Shown: in pieces, positions 19,569-27,226 of the stretch | How positions within the stretch are numbered: the stretch's first letter is position 1 | Layout: each line of letters opens with the position of its first letter | Source: Alistipes sp. | GTDB taxonomy: Bacteria; Bacteroidota; Bacteroidia; Bacteroidales; Rikenellaceae | Assembly (NCBI GenBank): GCA_022767745.1 | Contig: JALENN010000002.1 | Coordinates: forward strand, 1 to 64,000 | Direction: 5' to 3' | Length of the DNA stretch: 64,000 bases | Program-made: the position numbers and the translations under genes | Notes under the pieces: generated by a model | Database searches by the model: none | Told to the model about the DNA's origin: nothing | Seen by the model: only the letters and a program-made list of their open reading frames with translations

Positions 19569-20483
19569 ATGGAGGAACGGAGCGTAAAATATCTGGTGTC
19601 GAACGAGCAGGATGCGCGCTGGGGAGTGGCGGTCACCACCGTTGGGCACCAGGACATAGCGTCGCGTGCGGGCTACCCGTCGCCCGACCACCCCTCGGGC
19701 TATCTCTTCTCGACGTCGGCGGGGCGCGTGCTGGACGAGTACCAGATAGTCTACATCTCGCGCGGGCGCGGCCGCTTTGCGTCGGCACACGTGCGCGAAT
19801 GCACTATCGGCGCGGGCGACATGTTCCTGCTCTTCCCGGGCGAGTGGCACACCTACAGCCCCGACCCCGAGACGGGGTGGCACGAGTCGTGGATCGGCTT
19901 CCGCGGCGAGGATATGGAGCGGCGGATGGCGTCGCGCTTCTTCATGCCCGAGAGGGTTGTATTCGACGTGGGTGTCTCGGACCGCATCTACGACCTCTTC
20001 CGCTGGGGCGTGGCCGTGGCGCAGCGTCAGGAGGCGGGCCACCAGCAGATACTGGCCGGCATCGTCAACCTGCTGCTGGGCGTGGCCTACAGCTGCGGGC
20101 GGCACCGTCCCTTCCGCGACAGACATGTCGACATCGTGGTCTCGAGGGCGAAGATCATCATGCAGGAAAACCTCGGCCGCAACCTGCGCACCGGGGGCGA
20201 GACCATAGCGCGCGAGCTGGGGGTGGGATATTCGTGGTTCAGGCATGTGTTCAAGGAGTATACGGGCTTCTCGCCCAACGGCTATATGCTCGAGCTGAGG
20301 ATCTCCCGCGCCAAGGAACTGCTCGCCGACACCGACCTGAGCTGCCAGCAGATAGCCTATGCGGCGGGCTTCGAGACGCCGTCCTATTTCGCCGTAGCCT
20401 TCCGCAAGCGGGTCGGGACGACCCCTCTCGAATACCGCAGCCTCACCCGCGGCCGCCTGCCGTCGCGGCGACCATCGCTTTGA
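19569..20483 (+). CDS. AraC-family transcriptional regulator
   Basis: This 304-residue protein has an N-terminal cupin-type sensing domain (about 30-160, with FLLFPGEWHTYSPD) and a C-terminal AraC double helix-turn-helix (about 195-295; GVGYSWFRHVFKEYTGFSPN then LSCQQIAYAAGFETPSYFAV). It should bind a sugar or glycan ligand and activate nearby genes. It lies between a divergent GH106-like/isomerase pair and the co-directional beta-helix gene 32 bases downstream, so both are likely targets. I chose the ATG at 19569; an ATG at 19479 in frame would add 30 Arg-rich residues unlike the family's N-terminus. Confidence 0.85.
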   Translation: MEERSVKYLVSNEQDARWGVAVTTVGHQDIASRAGYPSPDHPSGYLFSTSAGRVLDEYQIVYISRGRGRFASAHVRECTIGAGDMFLLFPGEWHTYSPDPETGWHESWIGFRGEDMERRMASRFFMPERVVFDVGVSDRIYDLFRWGVAVAQRQEAGHQQILAGIVNLLLGVAYSCGRHRPFRDRHVDIVVSRAKIIMQENLGRNLRTGGETIARELGVGYSWFRHVFKEYTGFSPNGYMLELRISRAKELLADTDLSCQQIAYAAGFETPSYFAVAFRKRVGTTPLEYRSLTRGRLPSRRPSL

Positions 20484-20515
20484 CAATTTTTTATAATTAT
20501 AAGTCTTGCCGAACC

Positions 20516-21820
20516 ATGCGTCCTGTTTTCTCCCTCCTGCTTGCCCTTGCCGCGACGGTTGCCGCCGCTGCGGCGCACGGGGCCACATATTACATATCGG
20601 CGCAGGGCGACGACGGCCACGACGGCCGTACGCCCGCGCGGGCCATCCGCACGCTCGGACGGCTGAATGCCCTCGAACTGCGGGGCGGCGACAGCGTCCT
20701 CTTCGTGCGTGGCGGCGAGTGGCACGGCACGCTATTCCTGCGCTCGGGCGAGAGCGGGCGCCCCATCCATTACGGCGCGTGGGGCGAGGGTGCGGCCCCG
20801 ATACTGAGCGGTTCGGTCGAGGCCTCCGATGTTGGTATGTGGAGCCAGCGCGACGGGTTGTGGGAGTATGGTGCCGAGTTGCCGCTCGAGGTTGGCAACA
20901 TCATCGCCGACGGGCGTGTGGGTCGGTTGCGGTGGGAGCGCGGCGAGTGCTCGGAGCCGCTCGACTTCCATTACGACGCGGCGACACGACGGCTTTCGGT
21001 GGTGGCCGACGGTAACCCCGCCCTGCTGTGGAGGAGGATCGATCTGGCCCTGAACCGCACGGTGGTCATAGGGTACAGGGTGCACGACGTGACGGTGTGC
21101 GACCTGGCGATACGCTACGGTGGGGCGCACGGCATTCAGCTCGACGGCTGCAGCCGTGTGGATATCGCGCGCAACGAGATATCGTGGGTCGGCGGCGGCT
21201 CGTGTCCCGGCATGGAGCGCGTGCGGTACGGCAACGGCGTGGAACTGTGGGGCGCTAACGACCATATCGTCGTGCGCGACAATCATATACACGATATCTA
21301 CGACACGGGCGTCACCAACCAGAGCCATTCGGCGGCGGCGCGGCAGGAACATATCACCTATCGCGGCAACCTGATCGAAAGTTGTGCCATGTTCTCGTTC
21401 GAGCTGTGGAACAACGGCCTCGATGGTTCTACGATAAGGGATGTGTCGTTCGTGGGGAACATATGCATCGATGCGGGCGGCGGCTGGGGACGCCAGCGGC
21501 CCGACACGGTGGGATACCATGTCAACTGGGGTGTGGTGCGGGGCGAGGCCGAGTCGATAGTCATTGCCGACAACCTGTTTGTCGACGGTCGCGGCCTTGT
21601 ACTCGGCGCGCTCGACGGCGATGATGTGCCGTCGTGGTACGCCGCCATCACCGTGCGCGGCAACCGCTATTCGGTGACGGAGGCGGCGCGGCACAATGCC
21701 TGCTATCTCTTCTGCAACTATTCCGATACGACCGTCGCCTTCGGCCTCGACCAGCGCGAAGAGTGCGAAGCCTTCTGCGGCGTGCGGCTCGGCGTCGAGG
21801 GGCGGGTAAGGGAGGAGTAA
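20516..21820 (+). CDS. Secreted right-handed parallel beta-helix protein
   Basis: This 434-residue protein has a signal peptide cut near residue 22 (AAAAAHGA). It then carries ATYYISAQGDDGHDGRTPARA, the opening of many Bacteroidetes pectin-lyase-like proteins. Repeated short strands such as HGIQLDGCSRVDIARNEIS, DHIVVRDNHIHDIYDTGV and HITYRGNLIES form the beta-helix (about 150-400). Such folds are found in polysaccharide lyases and glycosidases acting on acidic or branched polymers. No unique catalytic motif allows an EC call. It lies 32 bases after an AraC regulator and ends at a bidirectional terminator. The real start is ATG 20516; the upstream open frame overlaps the regulator and is not coding. 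Confidence 0.75.
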   Translation: MRPVFSLLLALAATVAAAAAHGATYYISAQGDDGHDGRTPARAIRTLGRLNALELRGGDSVLFVRGGEWHGTLFLRSGESGRPIHYGAWGEGAAPILSGSVEASDVGMWSQRDGLWEYGAELPLEVGNIIADGRVGRLRWERGECSEPLDFHYDAATRRLSVVADGNPALLWRRIDLALNRTVVIGYRVHDVTVCDLAIRYGGAHGIQLDGCSRVDIARNEISWVGGGSCPGMERVRYGNGVELWGANDHIVVRDNHIHDIYDTGVTNQSHSAAARQEHITYRGNLIESCAMFSFELWNNGLDGSTIRDVSFVGNICIDAGGGWGRQRPDTVGYHVNWGVVRGEAESIVIADNLFVDGRGLVLGALDGDDVPSWYAAITVRGNRYSVTEAARHNACYLFCNYSDTTVAFGLDQREECEAFCGVRLGVEGRVREE

Positions 21821-21865
21821 GGGGACGTTGCCGGTGCGTGACGATATGAACCGTAGATAAAAAAT

Positions 21866-21889
21866 CCGGCGGAACCTGAGTTCCGCCGG
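21866..21889. terminator. Bidirectional rho-independent terminator
   Basis: CCGGCGGAAC (21866-21875), loop CTGA, GTTCCGCCGG (21880-21889) is a perfect 10-bp stem. An A run lies on the left and a T-rich stretch on the right, so it serves the convergent beta-helix gene and hpf. Confidence 0.85.
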
Positions 21890-21955
21890 CTGTTGTTTTG
21901 TGTTGCGGGGAGAGGGGGCCTTTGGGACTGCGTCCGTCTCCCGCGCCGCGATATG

Positions 21956-22246
21956 TCAGATGCGGGCCTTGGCCTTTTCGATCTGGCGCTTCAACACATC
22001 CAGGGCGTTGTCTATCGCCTCCTCGAAGGTGCGGGCCTGCTCCTCTACTCGCAGGTCGCCGCCCGGTATGTGGAGCGTGACTGCTGCGATCTTGTTTCCT
22101 TTCTCGTTGTCTTTGTCGAGCTTCAGGATCACGTCTGCGCCCATTGCATTCTCGGCAAAACGGTCAAGCTTGGCTAATTTTTTCTCGATGAACTCGATGA
22201 GCTGCTTGCCTGCATCGAATTTCACTGACTGAATCTGTACGTTCAT
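21956..22246 (-). CDS. hpf: Ribosome hibernation-promoting factor, short form
   Basis: This 96-residue protein (MNVQIQSVKFDAGKQL...) covers one beta-alpha-beta-beta-beta-alpha domain of the HPF/RaiA family and lacks the C-terminal dimerisation domain of long HPF. It binds the 30S decoding region of idle ribosomes in stationary phase. Motif EFIEKKLAKLDRF and the closing EEAIDNALDVLKRQIEKAKA helix are typical. It lies 166 bases downstream of a XerC-type recombinase gene on the same strand, a pairing I recall from other Bacteroidetes, and ends before a shared terminator. Confidence 0.9.
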   Translation of the reverse strand: MNVQIQSVKFDAGKQLIEFIEKKLAKLDRFAENAMGADVILKLDKDNEKGNKIAAVTLHIPGGDLRVEEQARTFEEAIDNALDVLKRQIEKAKARI

Positions 22247-22412
22247 AGCCTTCGATTTTAGAGTTAAACCTTATTTTGTTCTCTCCGCCGTGGCCCTCGG
22301 CCCGTGCGGAAGGGATATCAGCGGTGTGCGGCCGTCGTGTGCGGCCCTCCGTTTACGGTATAACGTGTGCGGCGTGCGGCGCCGTATTCCGATTTCTCCC
22401 CGAAAATGTCGT

Positions 22413-23372
22413 TTACGGCTTGCGTTCGGCGTGCGAACGCGGGTGTGCCGCGGCATATATGCGCTGCAGCTGCGCTATGTTGTTGTGGGTATATACCTGC
22501 GTGGCCTTGAGCGACGTGTGGCCCATCAGCTCCTGTATCTGGCGCAGGTCGGCGCCGTCGTTGAGCAGGTGGGTGGCGAATGTGTGCCTCAGCACGTGGG
22601 GCGAGCATTTGCCGTTTACGCCGCACTCCCGCAGCAGCCGTCCTACGCTGCGCTGAACGTCGCTGCGCGAGATACGTCTACCCTTCCCCGATAAAAATAG
22701 CGCTTTTTCGTCACTTCTGCAAATTTTTCCGTCCGAAAAGGTGTCGAGGTAGCGTTGTATCTCGCGGGCCACGCGCGGCACCAGCGGCACGAGCCTCGTC
22801 TTGTCGCCCTTTCCGTGCACGCGCAGCACCGAACCGCTGTTTACGATGTCGTCGCGGTCGAGCCCCGTAAGCTCGGCCAGGCGCAGCCCGCAGGTGTAGA
22901 TCACGAGCACCATGAGGGCGTCGCGCCGCTGCCGGGCATCGTCGCCGCCGAGGCGGTCGAGCACCGACTGCACTACGCGCGACATATCCTCCTCGGGAAC
23001 GAAGCGCGGCAGGCGGCGCGACGTGCGCAGCGGCGCCAGGGCGGCGAAGGGGTTGGTGTGGACGATGCCCTCGCGCCGCAGGTAGCGGTAGAGCGAGCGC
23101 AGCGACGCCATGCAGCGGTTTATCGAGGCGTTGTTCATGCGCCCCTCGTCGGAGAGGTGCATCACCCACGCCCGCACGTCCTCGCCCCGTACGCGGCATA
23201 GGTCGAATCCACCCTCCGCGCTGTCCGCCGTACCGCCGCCCGCGGCCTCGGACGCGCCCCATGCGGCGAAGGAGGCGATGTCGTGGCGGTAGTTGCGCAC
23301 GGTGAGGGGCGAGTAGCGGCGTTCGCCCTCGATGTAGGCGGTGAAGCGGTCGATTATGGCGTCGTTGTCCAT
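22413..23372 (-). CDS. xerC: Tyrosine recombinase, XerC/XerD type
   Basis: This 319-residue protein has an N-terminal SAM-like DNA-binding domain (about 5-105) and a C-terminal catalytic domain with the full residue set: Arg164 (CGLRLAELTGL), Lys191 or Lys188 (GKGDKTRLVPL), His259 and Arg262 (HVLRHTFATHLL), His285 (LMGHTS) and Tyr294 (TQVYTH). Length and motifs match chromosome-dimer-resolving XerC/D rather than the longer integrases of conjugative elements. It begins 10 bases after the stop of the cystatin-like lipoprotein gene and precedes hpf. Which of XerC or XerD it is cannot be settled from this window. No dif-like site was found. Confidence 0.85.
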   Translation of the reverse strand: MDNDAIIDRFTAYIEGERRYSPLTVRNYRHDIASFAAWGASEAAGGGTADSAEGGFDLCRVRGEDVRAWVMHLSDEGRMNNASINRCMASLRSLYRYLRREGIVHTNPFAALAPLRTSRRLPRFVPEEDMSRVVQSVLDRLGGDDARQRRDALMVLVIYTCGLRLAELTGLDRDDIVNSGSVLRVHGKGDKTRLVPLVPRVAREIQRYLDTFSDGKICRSDEKALFLSGKGRRISRSDVQRSVGRLLRECGVNGKCSPHVLRHTFATHLLNDGADLRQIQELMGHTSLKATQVYTHNNIAQLQRIYAAAHPRSHAERKP

Positions 23373-23382
23373 CGTGGCGGGG

Positions 23383-23730
23383 TTATCGCGCGCTGCGTTC
23401 TATGGATGTTACGCGAGGCTCGCCCTGCCCGGGCAGGGGCTTGTAGATGACGATGACGGCGTCGAAACGCTTGCCGGCGTCGTCGCGCGCCTTGCATACG
23501 AAACGGTAGTTGGTGCCGGCGACGACCTGCGTGGCCACGCTGCGCGGCTTGTATGTGGTGCCGTCGATGTCGACAACCTGCTCGAAGAGCTGCCGCTCGT
23601 CGGCGGTGAGGCTGCGCTGGCGCGTGTATCCCCCGACGGCGGGGGTGTCGTTGCCGCCGCAGGCGGTGGCCAGGGCCGTCAGCGCGAGCATGGCGGCGGC
23701 GAGCTTCAGATGGGCGAAAATCCTTTTCAT
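23383..23730 (-). CDS. Small cystatin-like lipoprotein
   Basis: This 115-residue protein has a signal peptide with the lipobox ALATAC (Cys near residue 24) followed by a short domain containing TQVVAGTNYRFVCKA. The QVVAG core followed by a beta strand is the signature of cystatin-type cysteine protease inhibitors, preceded as in cystatins by an acidic helix (TADERQLFEQVV). A second hairpin (FDAVIVIYKPLPGQ) also fits the cystatin fold. It may inhibit a cysteine protease in the envelope or simply share the fold; the inhibitor role is inference. I start at ATG 23730 rather than 23772, because the signal peptide begins there. It is the first gene of a likely unit with the recombinase 10 bases downstream. 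Confidence 0.7.
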   Translation of the reverse strand: MKRIFAHLKLAAAMLALTALATACGGNDTPAVGGYTRQRSLTADERQLFEQVVDIDGTTYKPRSVATQVVAGTNYRFVCKARDDAGKRFDAVIVIYKPLPGQGEPRVTSIERSAR

Positions 23731-23799
23731 GAGTATCTTCCGTTTTTGGAGTGTGTGAACAAAAGTAGCCAAAATTTTTTCGGTCTGATCAAAAATTTC

Positions 23800-23830
23800 T
23801 ACCTTTGGACGTTATATTTTGAATATAACG
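23800..23830 (+). promoter_or_regulatory. Promoter -7 box and adjoining palindrome before the GH97 gene
   Basis: TACCTTTG at 23800-23807 matches TAnnTTTG, 46 bases before the ATG. It is followed at once by the perfect inverted repeat CGTTATATT (23810-23818), TTG, AATATAACG (23822-23830), which would overlap the transcript start. It could be a repressor operator or a 5' leader hairpin. Confidence 0.55.
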
Positions 23831-23853
23831 CAACCAACTAACCAAATCTTGTT

Positions 23854-25851
23854 ATGCGAAGAATATTATTCTGTATTCTGGCCGTGCTCGCCGTGTCGGG
23901 CGTCGAGGCCAGAGAGACCGTCAAGACGATCGCATCGCCCGACGGCAAACTGGTGGTGACGGTTACCGTCGCCGATGACATACGCTGGAGCGTCGAGGCC
24001 GACGGCCGCACCGTTCTGGCGCCCTCGCAGATCGCCATGCAGATCGGTGAGGACGAGACCTGGGGCGCCGCCCCGCGCCTGCGCAAGGCCGTCGAGGGCA
24101 AGATCGACGAGGTGATCCCCGCACCCGTCTACAAGAAGGCCGAGGTCGAGGACAAGTGCACCACGCTGACGCTCTACTTCAAGGGCGACTACGCCGTGGA
24201 GTTCCGCGCCTACGACGAGGCTGCCGCCTACCGTTTCGTCTCGACGCGCAAGGGCGACTACACGGTGAAGGACGAGGTTGCCGAGTTCGCCTTCGAGGGT
24301 GACAACAAGGTCTACTGCTCATATGTGCGCAGCAATGCCAAGAAGACCTTCGAGCAGCAGTACTACAACTCGTTCGAGAACACCTACGTCGAGGAGCCCA
24401 TGAGCAAGATGGCCTCTAACCGCCTGATGTTCCTGCCCGTGCTGGTCGACCTGGGCGACCGCAAGGTGTGCATTACCGAGACGGACCTCATGTCGTACCC
24501 CGGCATGTACCTCTACAACCCCGACGGCGGCTCGTCGCTCAAGGGCAACTACGCCCCCGTGCCCGACGAGGTTAAGCAGGGCGGCCACAACATGCTTCAG
24601 GGCGAGGTGCAGACGCGCAAGCCCTATATCGCCGAAGTAAGCGGAGCACGCGAGTTCCCGTGGCGCATATGCATCGTTGCCGATAACGACGCCGACCTGC
24701 TCAATGAGGACATGGTGTTCCGTTTGAGCCACCCGAACGTCATCGGCGACACGTCGTGGATCAAGCCCAGCAAGGTGGCCTGGGAGTGGTGGAACGACTG
24801 GGGCCTCTACGGCGTTGACTTCAAGCCCGGCATCGACAACCGCACCTATAAGTATTATATCGACTTCGCTGCCCGCAACGGCATCGAGTATGTTATCCTC
24901 GACGAGGGCTGGAGCGTGAACCTCAAGGCCGACCTTATGCAGGTTATCCCGTCGATCGATATCAAGGAGCTTGTGGACTACGGCAAGGAGCGCGGCGTGG
25001 GCATCGTCCTCTGGGGCGGCTACTGGGCCGTGAACCGCGACATGGAGAATGTCTTCAAGTATTACTCGGAGATGGGCGTCAAGGGCTTCAAGATCGACTT
25101 CATGGACCGCGACGACCAGCAGATGGTGGACTTCTACGAGCGTGCCGCCGCCACGGCCGCCAAGTACCACCTCATGTGCGACTTCCACGGAGCCTACAAG
25201 CCGTGCGGCCTGTCGCGCAAGTATCCCAACGTGGTGAACTACGAGGGCGTGCACGGCCTCGAGCAGATGAAGTGGTCGGACGCTTCGGTCGATCAGGTGA
25301 CCTACGACGTGACGATACCCTTCATCCGCATGGTTGCCGGCCCGATGGACTATACGCAGGGTGCCATGATGAATGCCCAGCGCCACAACTACTATCCGAG
25401 CAATTCCGAGCCCATGAGCCAGGGCACGCGCTGCCACCAGCTGGCGATGTACGTCATCTTCGAGTCGCCGTTCAACATGCTGTGCGACTCGCCCACCAAC
25501 TACGAGAAGGAGCCCGAGTGCACGCAGTTCATCGCCGAGATCCCGACCGTATGGGATGAGACCGTCGCTCTGGACGGCAAGGTCGGCGAGTATGCCGTGC
25601 TGGCGCGCCGCAGCGGCCAGGAGTGGTATGTCGGCGGTCTGAACGGCTGGAAGGGCCGCGACGTGGAGATCGACCTGTCATTCCTGCCCGAGGGCGAGTA
25701 CGAGGTTACGACGATCTGCGACGGCTACAACGCCGACAAGATCGCGCGCGACTTCCGCATCGAGACCTCGAAGGCAGACAGCTCGAAGAGCCTCAAGCTG
25801 CGCATGGCCAACGGCGGCGGCTTTGCCGTGAAGCTTGTGCCTGCAAAGTAG
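23854..25851 (+). CDS. GH97 glycoside hydrolase, probably a retaining alpha-galactosidase
   Basis: This 665-residue exported protein (signal peptide ends near VEAR) has the GH97 plan: an N-terminal beta-sandwich (about 25-280), a TIM barrel (about 300-560) and a C-terminal beta domain. GH97 has inverting enzymes of the SusB type and retaining alpha-galactosidases of the BtGal97a type. The segment GFKIDFMDRDDQ places an Asp at residue 415, and VNYEGVHGLE ends in Glu470. As I recall, these are the same positions as the nucleophile Asp415 and acid/base Glu470 of BtGal97a, so the retaining type is favoured over the automatic 'alpha-glucosidase' label. It acts in the periplasm or on the surface. 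It is a single-gene unit with its own promoter and terminator. Confidence 0.85.
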   Translation: MRRILFCILAVLAVSGVEARETVKTIASPDGKLVVTVTVADDIRWSVEADGRTVLAPSQIAMQIGEDETWGAAPRLRKAVEGKIDEVIPAPVYKKAEVEDKCTTLTLYFKGDYAVEFRAYDEAAAYRFVSTRKGDYTVKDEVAEFAFEGDNKVYCSYVRSNAKKTFEQQYYNSFENTYVEEPMSKMASNRLMFLPVLVDLGDRKVCITETDLMSYPGMYLYNPDGGSSLKGNYAPVPDEVKQGGHNMLQGEVQTRKPYIAEVSGAREFPWRICIVADNDADLLNEDMVFRLSHPNVIGDTSWIKPSKVAWEWWNDWGLYGVDFKPGIDNRTYKYYIDFAARNGIEYVILDEGWSVNLKADLMQVIPSIDIKELVDYGKERGVGIVLWGGYWAVNRDMENVFKYYSEMGVKGFKIDFMDRDDQQMVDFYERAAATAAKYHLMCDFHGAYKPCGLSRKYPNVVNYEGVHGLEQMKWSDASVDQVTYDVTIPFIRMVAGPMDYTQGAMMNAQRHNYYPSNSEPMSQGTRCHQLAMYVIFESPFNMLCDSPTNYEKEPECTQFIAEIPTVWDETVALDGKVGEYAVLARRSGQEWYVGGLNGWKGRDVEIDLSFLPEGEYEVTTICDGYNADKIARDFRIETSKADSSKSLKLRMANGGGFAVKLVPAK

Positions 25852-25877
25852 GACGGGGCGTTGTCCCTGATTGAGTT

Positions 25878-25909
25878 GCGGGGTGCGGTCCGAAGGGATC
25901 GCACCCCGC
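25878..25909 (+). terminator. Rho-independent-type terminator after the GH97 gene
   Basis: The arms at 25878-25891 and 25896-25909 form a 14-bp stem (GCGGGGTGCG with CGCACCCCGC plus four more pairs, one G-T) with the loop GAAG, followed by TTTCTTG. It lies 27 bases after the stop. Confidence 0.75.
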
Positions 25910-26013
25910 TTTCTTGTGCTTCGGAATGGGCAGCAAGGGCGTGGCGAGCGCTTGGGCGTGCCCTTGCGAGCGGGTGCCGCACCATGTGAAAACGCGAAAA
26001 TGTGCGGGAAAAT

Positions 26014-26044
26014 TTTGCGGATTGAAAAAAAGTTCTTACCTTGC
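26014..26044 (+). promoter_or_regulatory. Promoter of the ECF sigma factor gene
   Basis: TTTG at 26014-26017 and TACCTTGC at 26037-26044 are separated by exactly 19 bases, fitting the Bacteroidetes primary-sigma promoter with one or two deviations in the -7 box. Confidence 0.6.
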
Positions 26045-26134
26045 GTTCACAAAAACGTGGTACTATAATCTAAAAAGTTGATTGCCTATCGAGAAAATTC
26101 TACTCTTTGAAGTTAAATAAATAAGGAGAAGAGT

Positions 26135-26719
26135 ATGAACACACGAGTGTTAAGCGACCAGGTATTGCTTAATAACTATTTTTCAGGTGATCGCGCTGCC
26201 ATATCGCAACTTATCGACCGACATACGCACCGTGTACGTGACTACATCCGCATGATGGTCAAGGACCGTGATGTTGCCGACGATATACTCCAGGAGACAT
26301 TCATCAAAGCCGTACGCGTCATCGACGAGGGACGTTATGCCGACACGGGCAAGTTCCTGTCGTGGATTCTGCGTATAGCCCACAATCAGGTGATCGACCA
26401 CTTCCGCTCGCAGAAGAACGCCAAGACGGTGAGCGAGTCGGATGCGGGATACAATATGCTGGGAACGCTGCGCTTCGCCGAGCGCACGGTCGAGGACGCC
26501 ATGATCTCGTCGCAGATCGAGGAGGACGTGCGCCGTCTGGTCGACCGCCTGCCCGAGGAGCAGCGCGAGGTGGTTATCATGCGCTACTATTCGGGCCTGA
26601 GCTTCCAGGAGATAGCCGACCAGACCGACGTGAGCATCAACACGGCGCTGGGGCGCATGCGCTATGCGCTGATCAACCTGCGCAAGATGATCAAGGAAAA
26701 TAATCTGATTTTGAGCTGA
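26135..26719 (+). CDS. ECF-type RNA polymerase sigma factor
   Basis: This 194-residue protein has sigma region 2 (about 22-95, with DRDVADDILQETFIKAV and FLSWILRIAHNQVIDHFR) and region 4 (about 130-185, with LPEEQREVVIMRYYSGLSFQE followed by an HTH). It belongs to the sigma-70 ECF family and redirects RNA polymerase to a small regulon. No transmembrane anti-sigma factor follows, unlike the FecI/FecR pairs common in Bacteroidetes. Instead a 46-residue acidic protein is encoded 53 bases downstream. It has a good AAGGAG ribosome site before ATG 26135 and its own promoter. The near-absence of Cys and the soluble context suggest housekeeping or stress control rather than surface signalling. Confidence 0.88.
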   Translation: MNTRVLSDQVLLNNYFSGDRAAISQLIDRHTHRVRDYIRMMVKDRDVADDILQETFIKAVRVIDEGRYADTGKFLSWILRIAHNQVIDHFRSQKNAKTVSESDAGYNMLGTLRFAERTVEDAMISSQIEEDVRRLVDRLPEEQREVVIMRYYSGLSFQEIADQTDVSINTALGRMRYALINLRKMIKENNLILS

Positions 26720-26772
26720 CGGGCACAATAAATCTCCGCGGGCGGCCGTTTGATAGTAAACGAAAGCAGCCT

Positions 26773-26913
26773 ATGGAAGATTTTGACAGTAAAGTATCAA
26801 CGGAATTGGTCTCTGACGACTACGAACTACTGCTGGATGCAGTCATTTGCGAAGAAGCAGACCTTTTTTACCTCGACTGTTATCTTCAGGAGCTGTTTCG
26901 TGGAAAGAGATAA
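26773..26913 (+). CDS. 46-residue acidic protein downstream of the sigma factor
   Basis: The frame from ATG 26773 to TAA 26913 encodes MEDFDSKVSTELVSDDYELL and onwards to the C-terminus QELFRGKR. It is strongly acidic with an amphipathic centre (EEADLFYLDCYLQELF) and a basic tail. Position right after an ECF sigma gene suggests a small regulator of the sigma factor, perhaps a soluble anti-sigma or an adaptor, but no function is known to me. It is shorter than usual gene-calling limits. A hairpin 25 bases downstream closes the unit. I believe similar short proteins follow this sigma factor in other Bacteroidales, from memory only. Confidence 0.6.
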   Translation: MEDFDSKVSTELVSDDYELLLDAVICEEADLFYLDCYLQELFRGKR

Positions 26914-26937
26914 GCTAAGGGTTAATTTTTGAAGGCA

Positions 26938-26961
26938 GGGAATCGCTCAAGGGCGGTTCCC
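26938..26961 (+). terminator. Hairpin after the small acidic gene
   Basis: GGGAATCGC (26938-26946) pairs with GCGGTTCCC (26953-26961), one G-T pair, loop of six. Only a short T-rich tail follows, so it is a weak terminator. The rest of 26962-27150 shows no gene. Confidence 0.5.
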
Positions 26962-27159
26962 TCCGCTTTTATATGCCTCGTCGGTGCGCCGCGGCCGCGC
27001 GCGGGGGCGGTGAGACATGGGGCGCGGCAGGAGCCCGCACCTTATGGACTAAAACTTCCGGCAGGGGCGAAAAGCGGGTCCGCGCACTACCGAATGACAC
27101 CAAAACAGGCCGTGGAATTACGGTTTATAACCAAAATGATAAAATTAACGGTTTTTTTG

Positions 27160-27190
27160 TTTGCGGTGTGGTTGTAAATTCATACCTTTG
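27160..27190 (+). promoter_or_regulatory. Strong Bacteroidetes consensus promoter of kbl
   Basis: TTTG at 27160-27163 and TACCTTTG at 27183-27190 are exactly 19 bases apart, a full match to the -33/-7 consensus, 36 bases before the ATG. It is the clearest promoter of the window and supports the taxonomic assignment. Confidence 0.8.
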
Positions 27191-27226
27191 TTTCAACAAA
27201 GATTGTAACCAACAAAATCAACAACC

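Noticed and set aside
26929..27177. Possible 82-residue gene between the small acidic gene and kbl
   Set aside because: It begins inside a hairpin and covers the kbl promoter; composition is unlike a protein.
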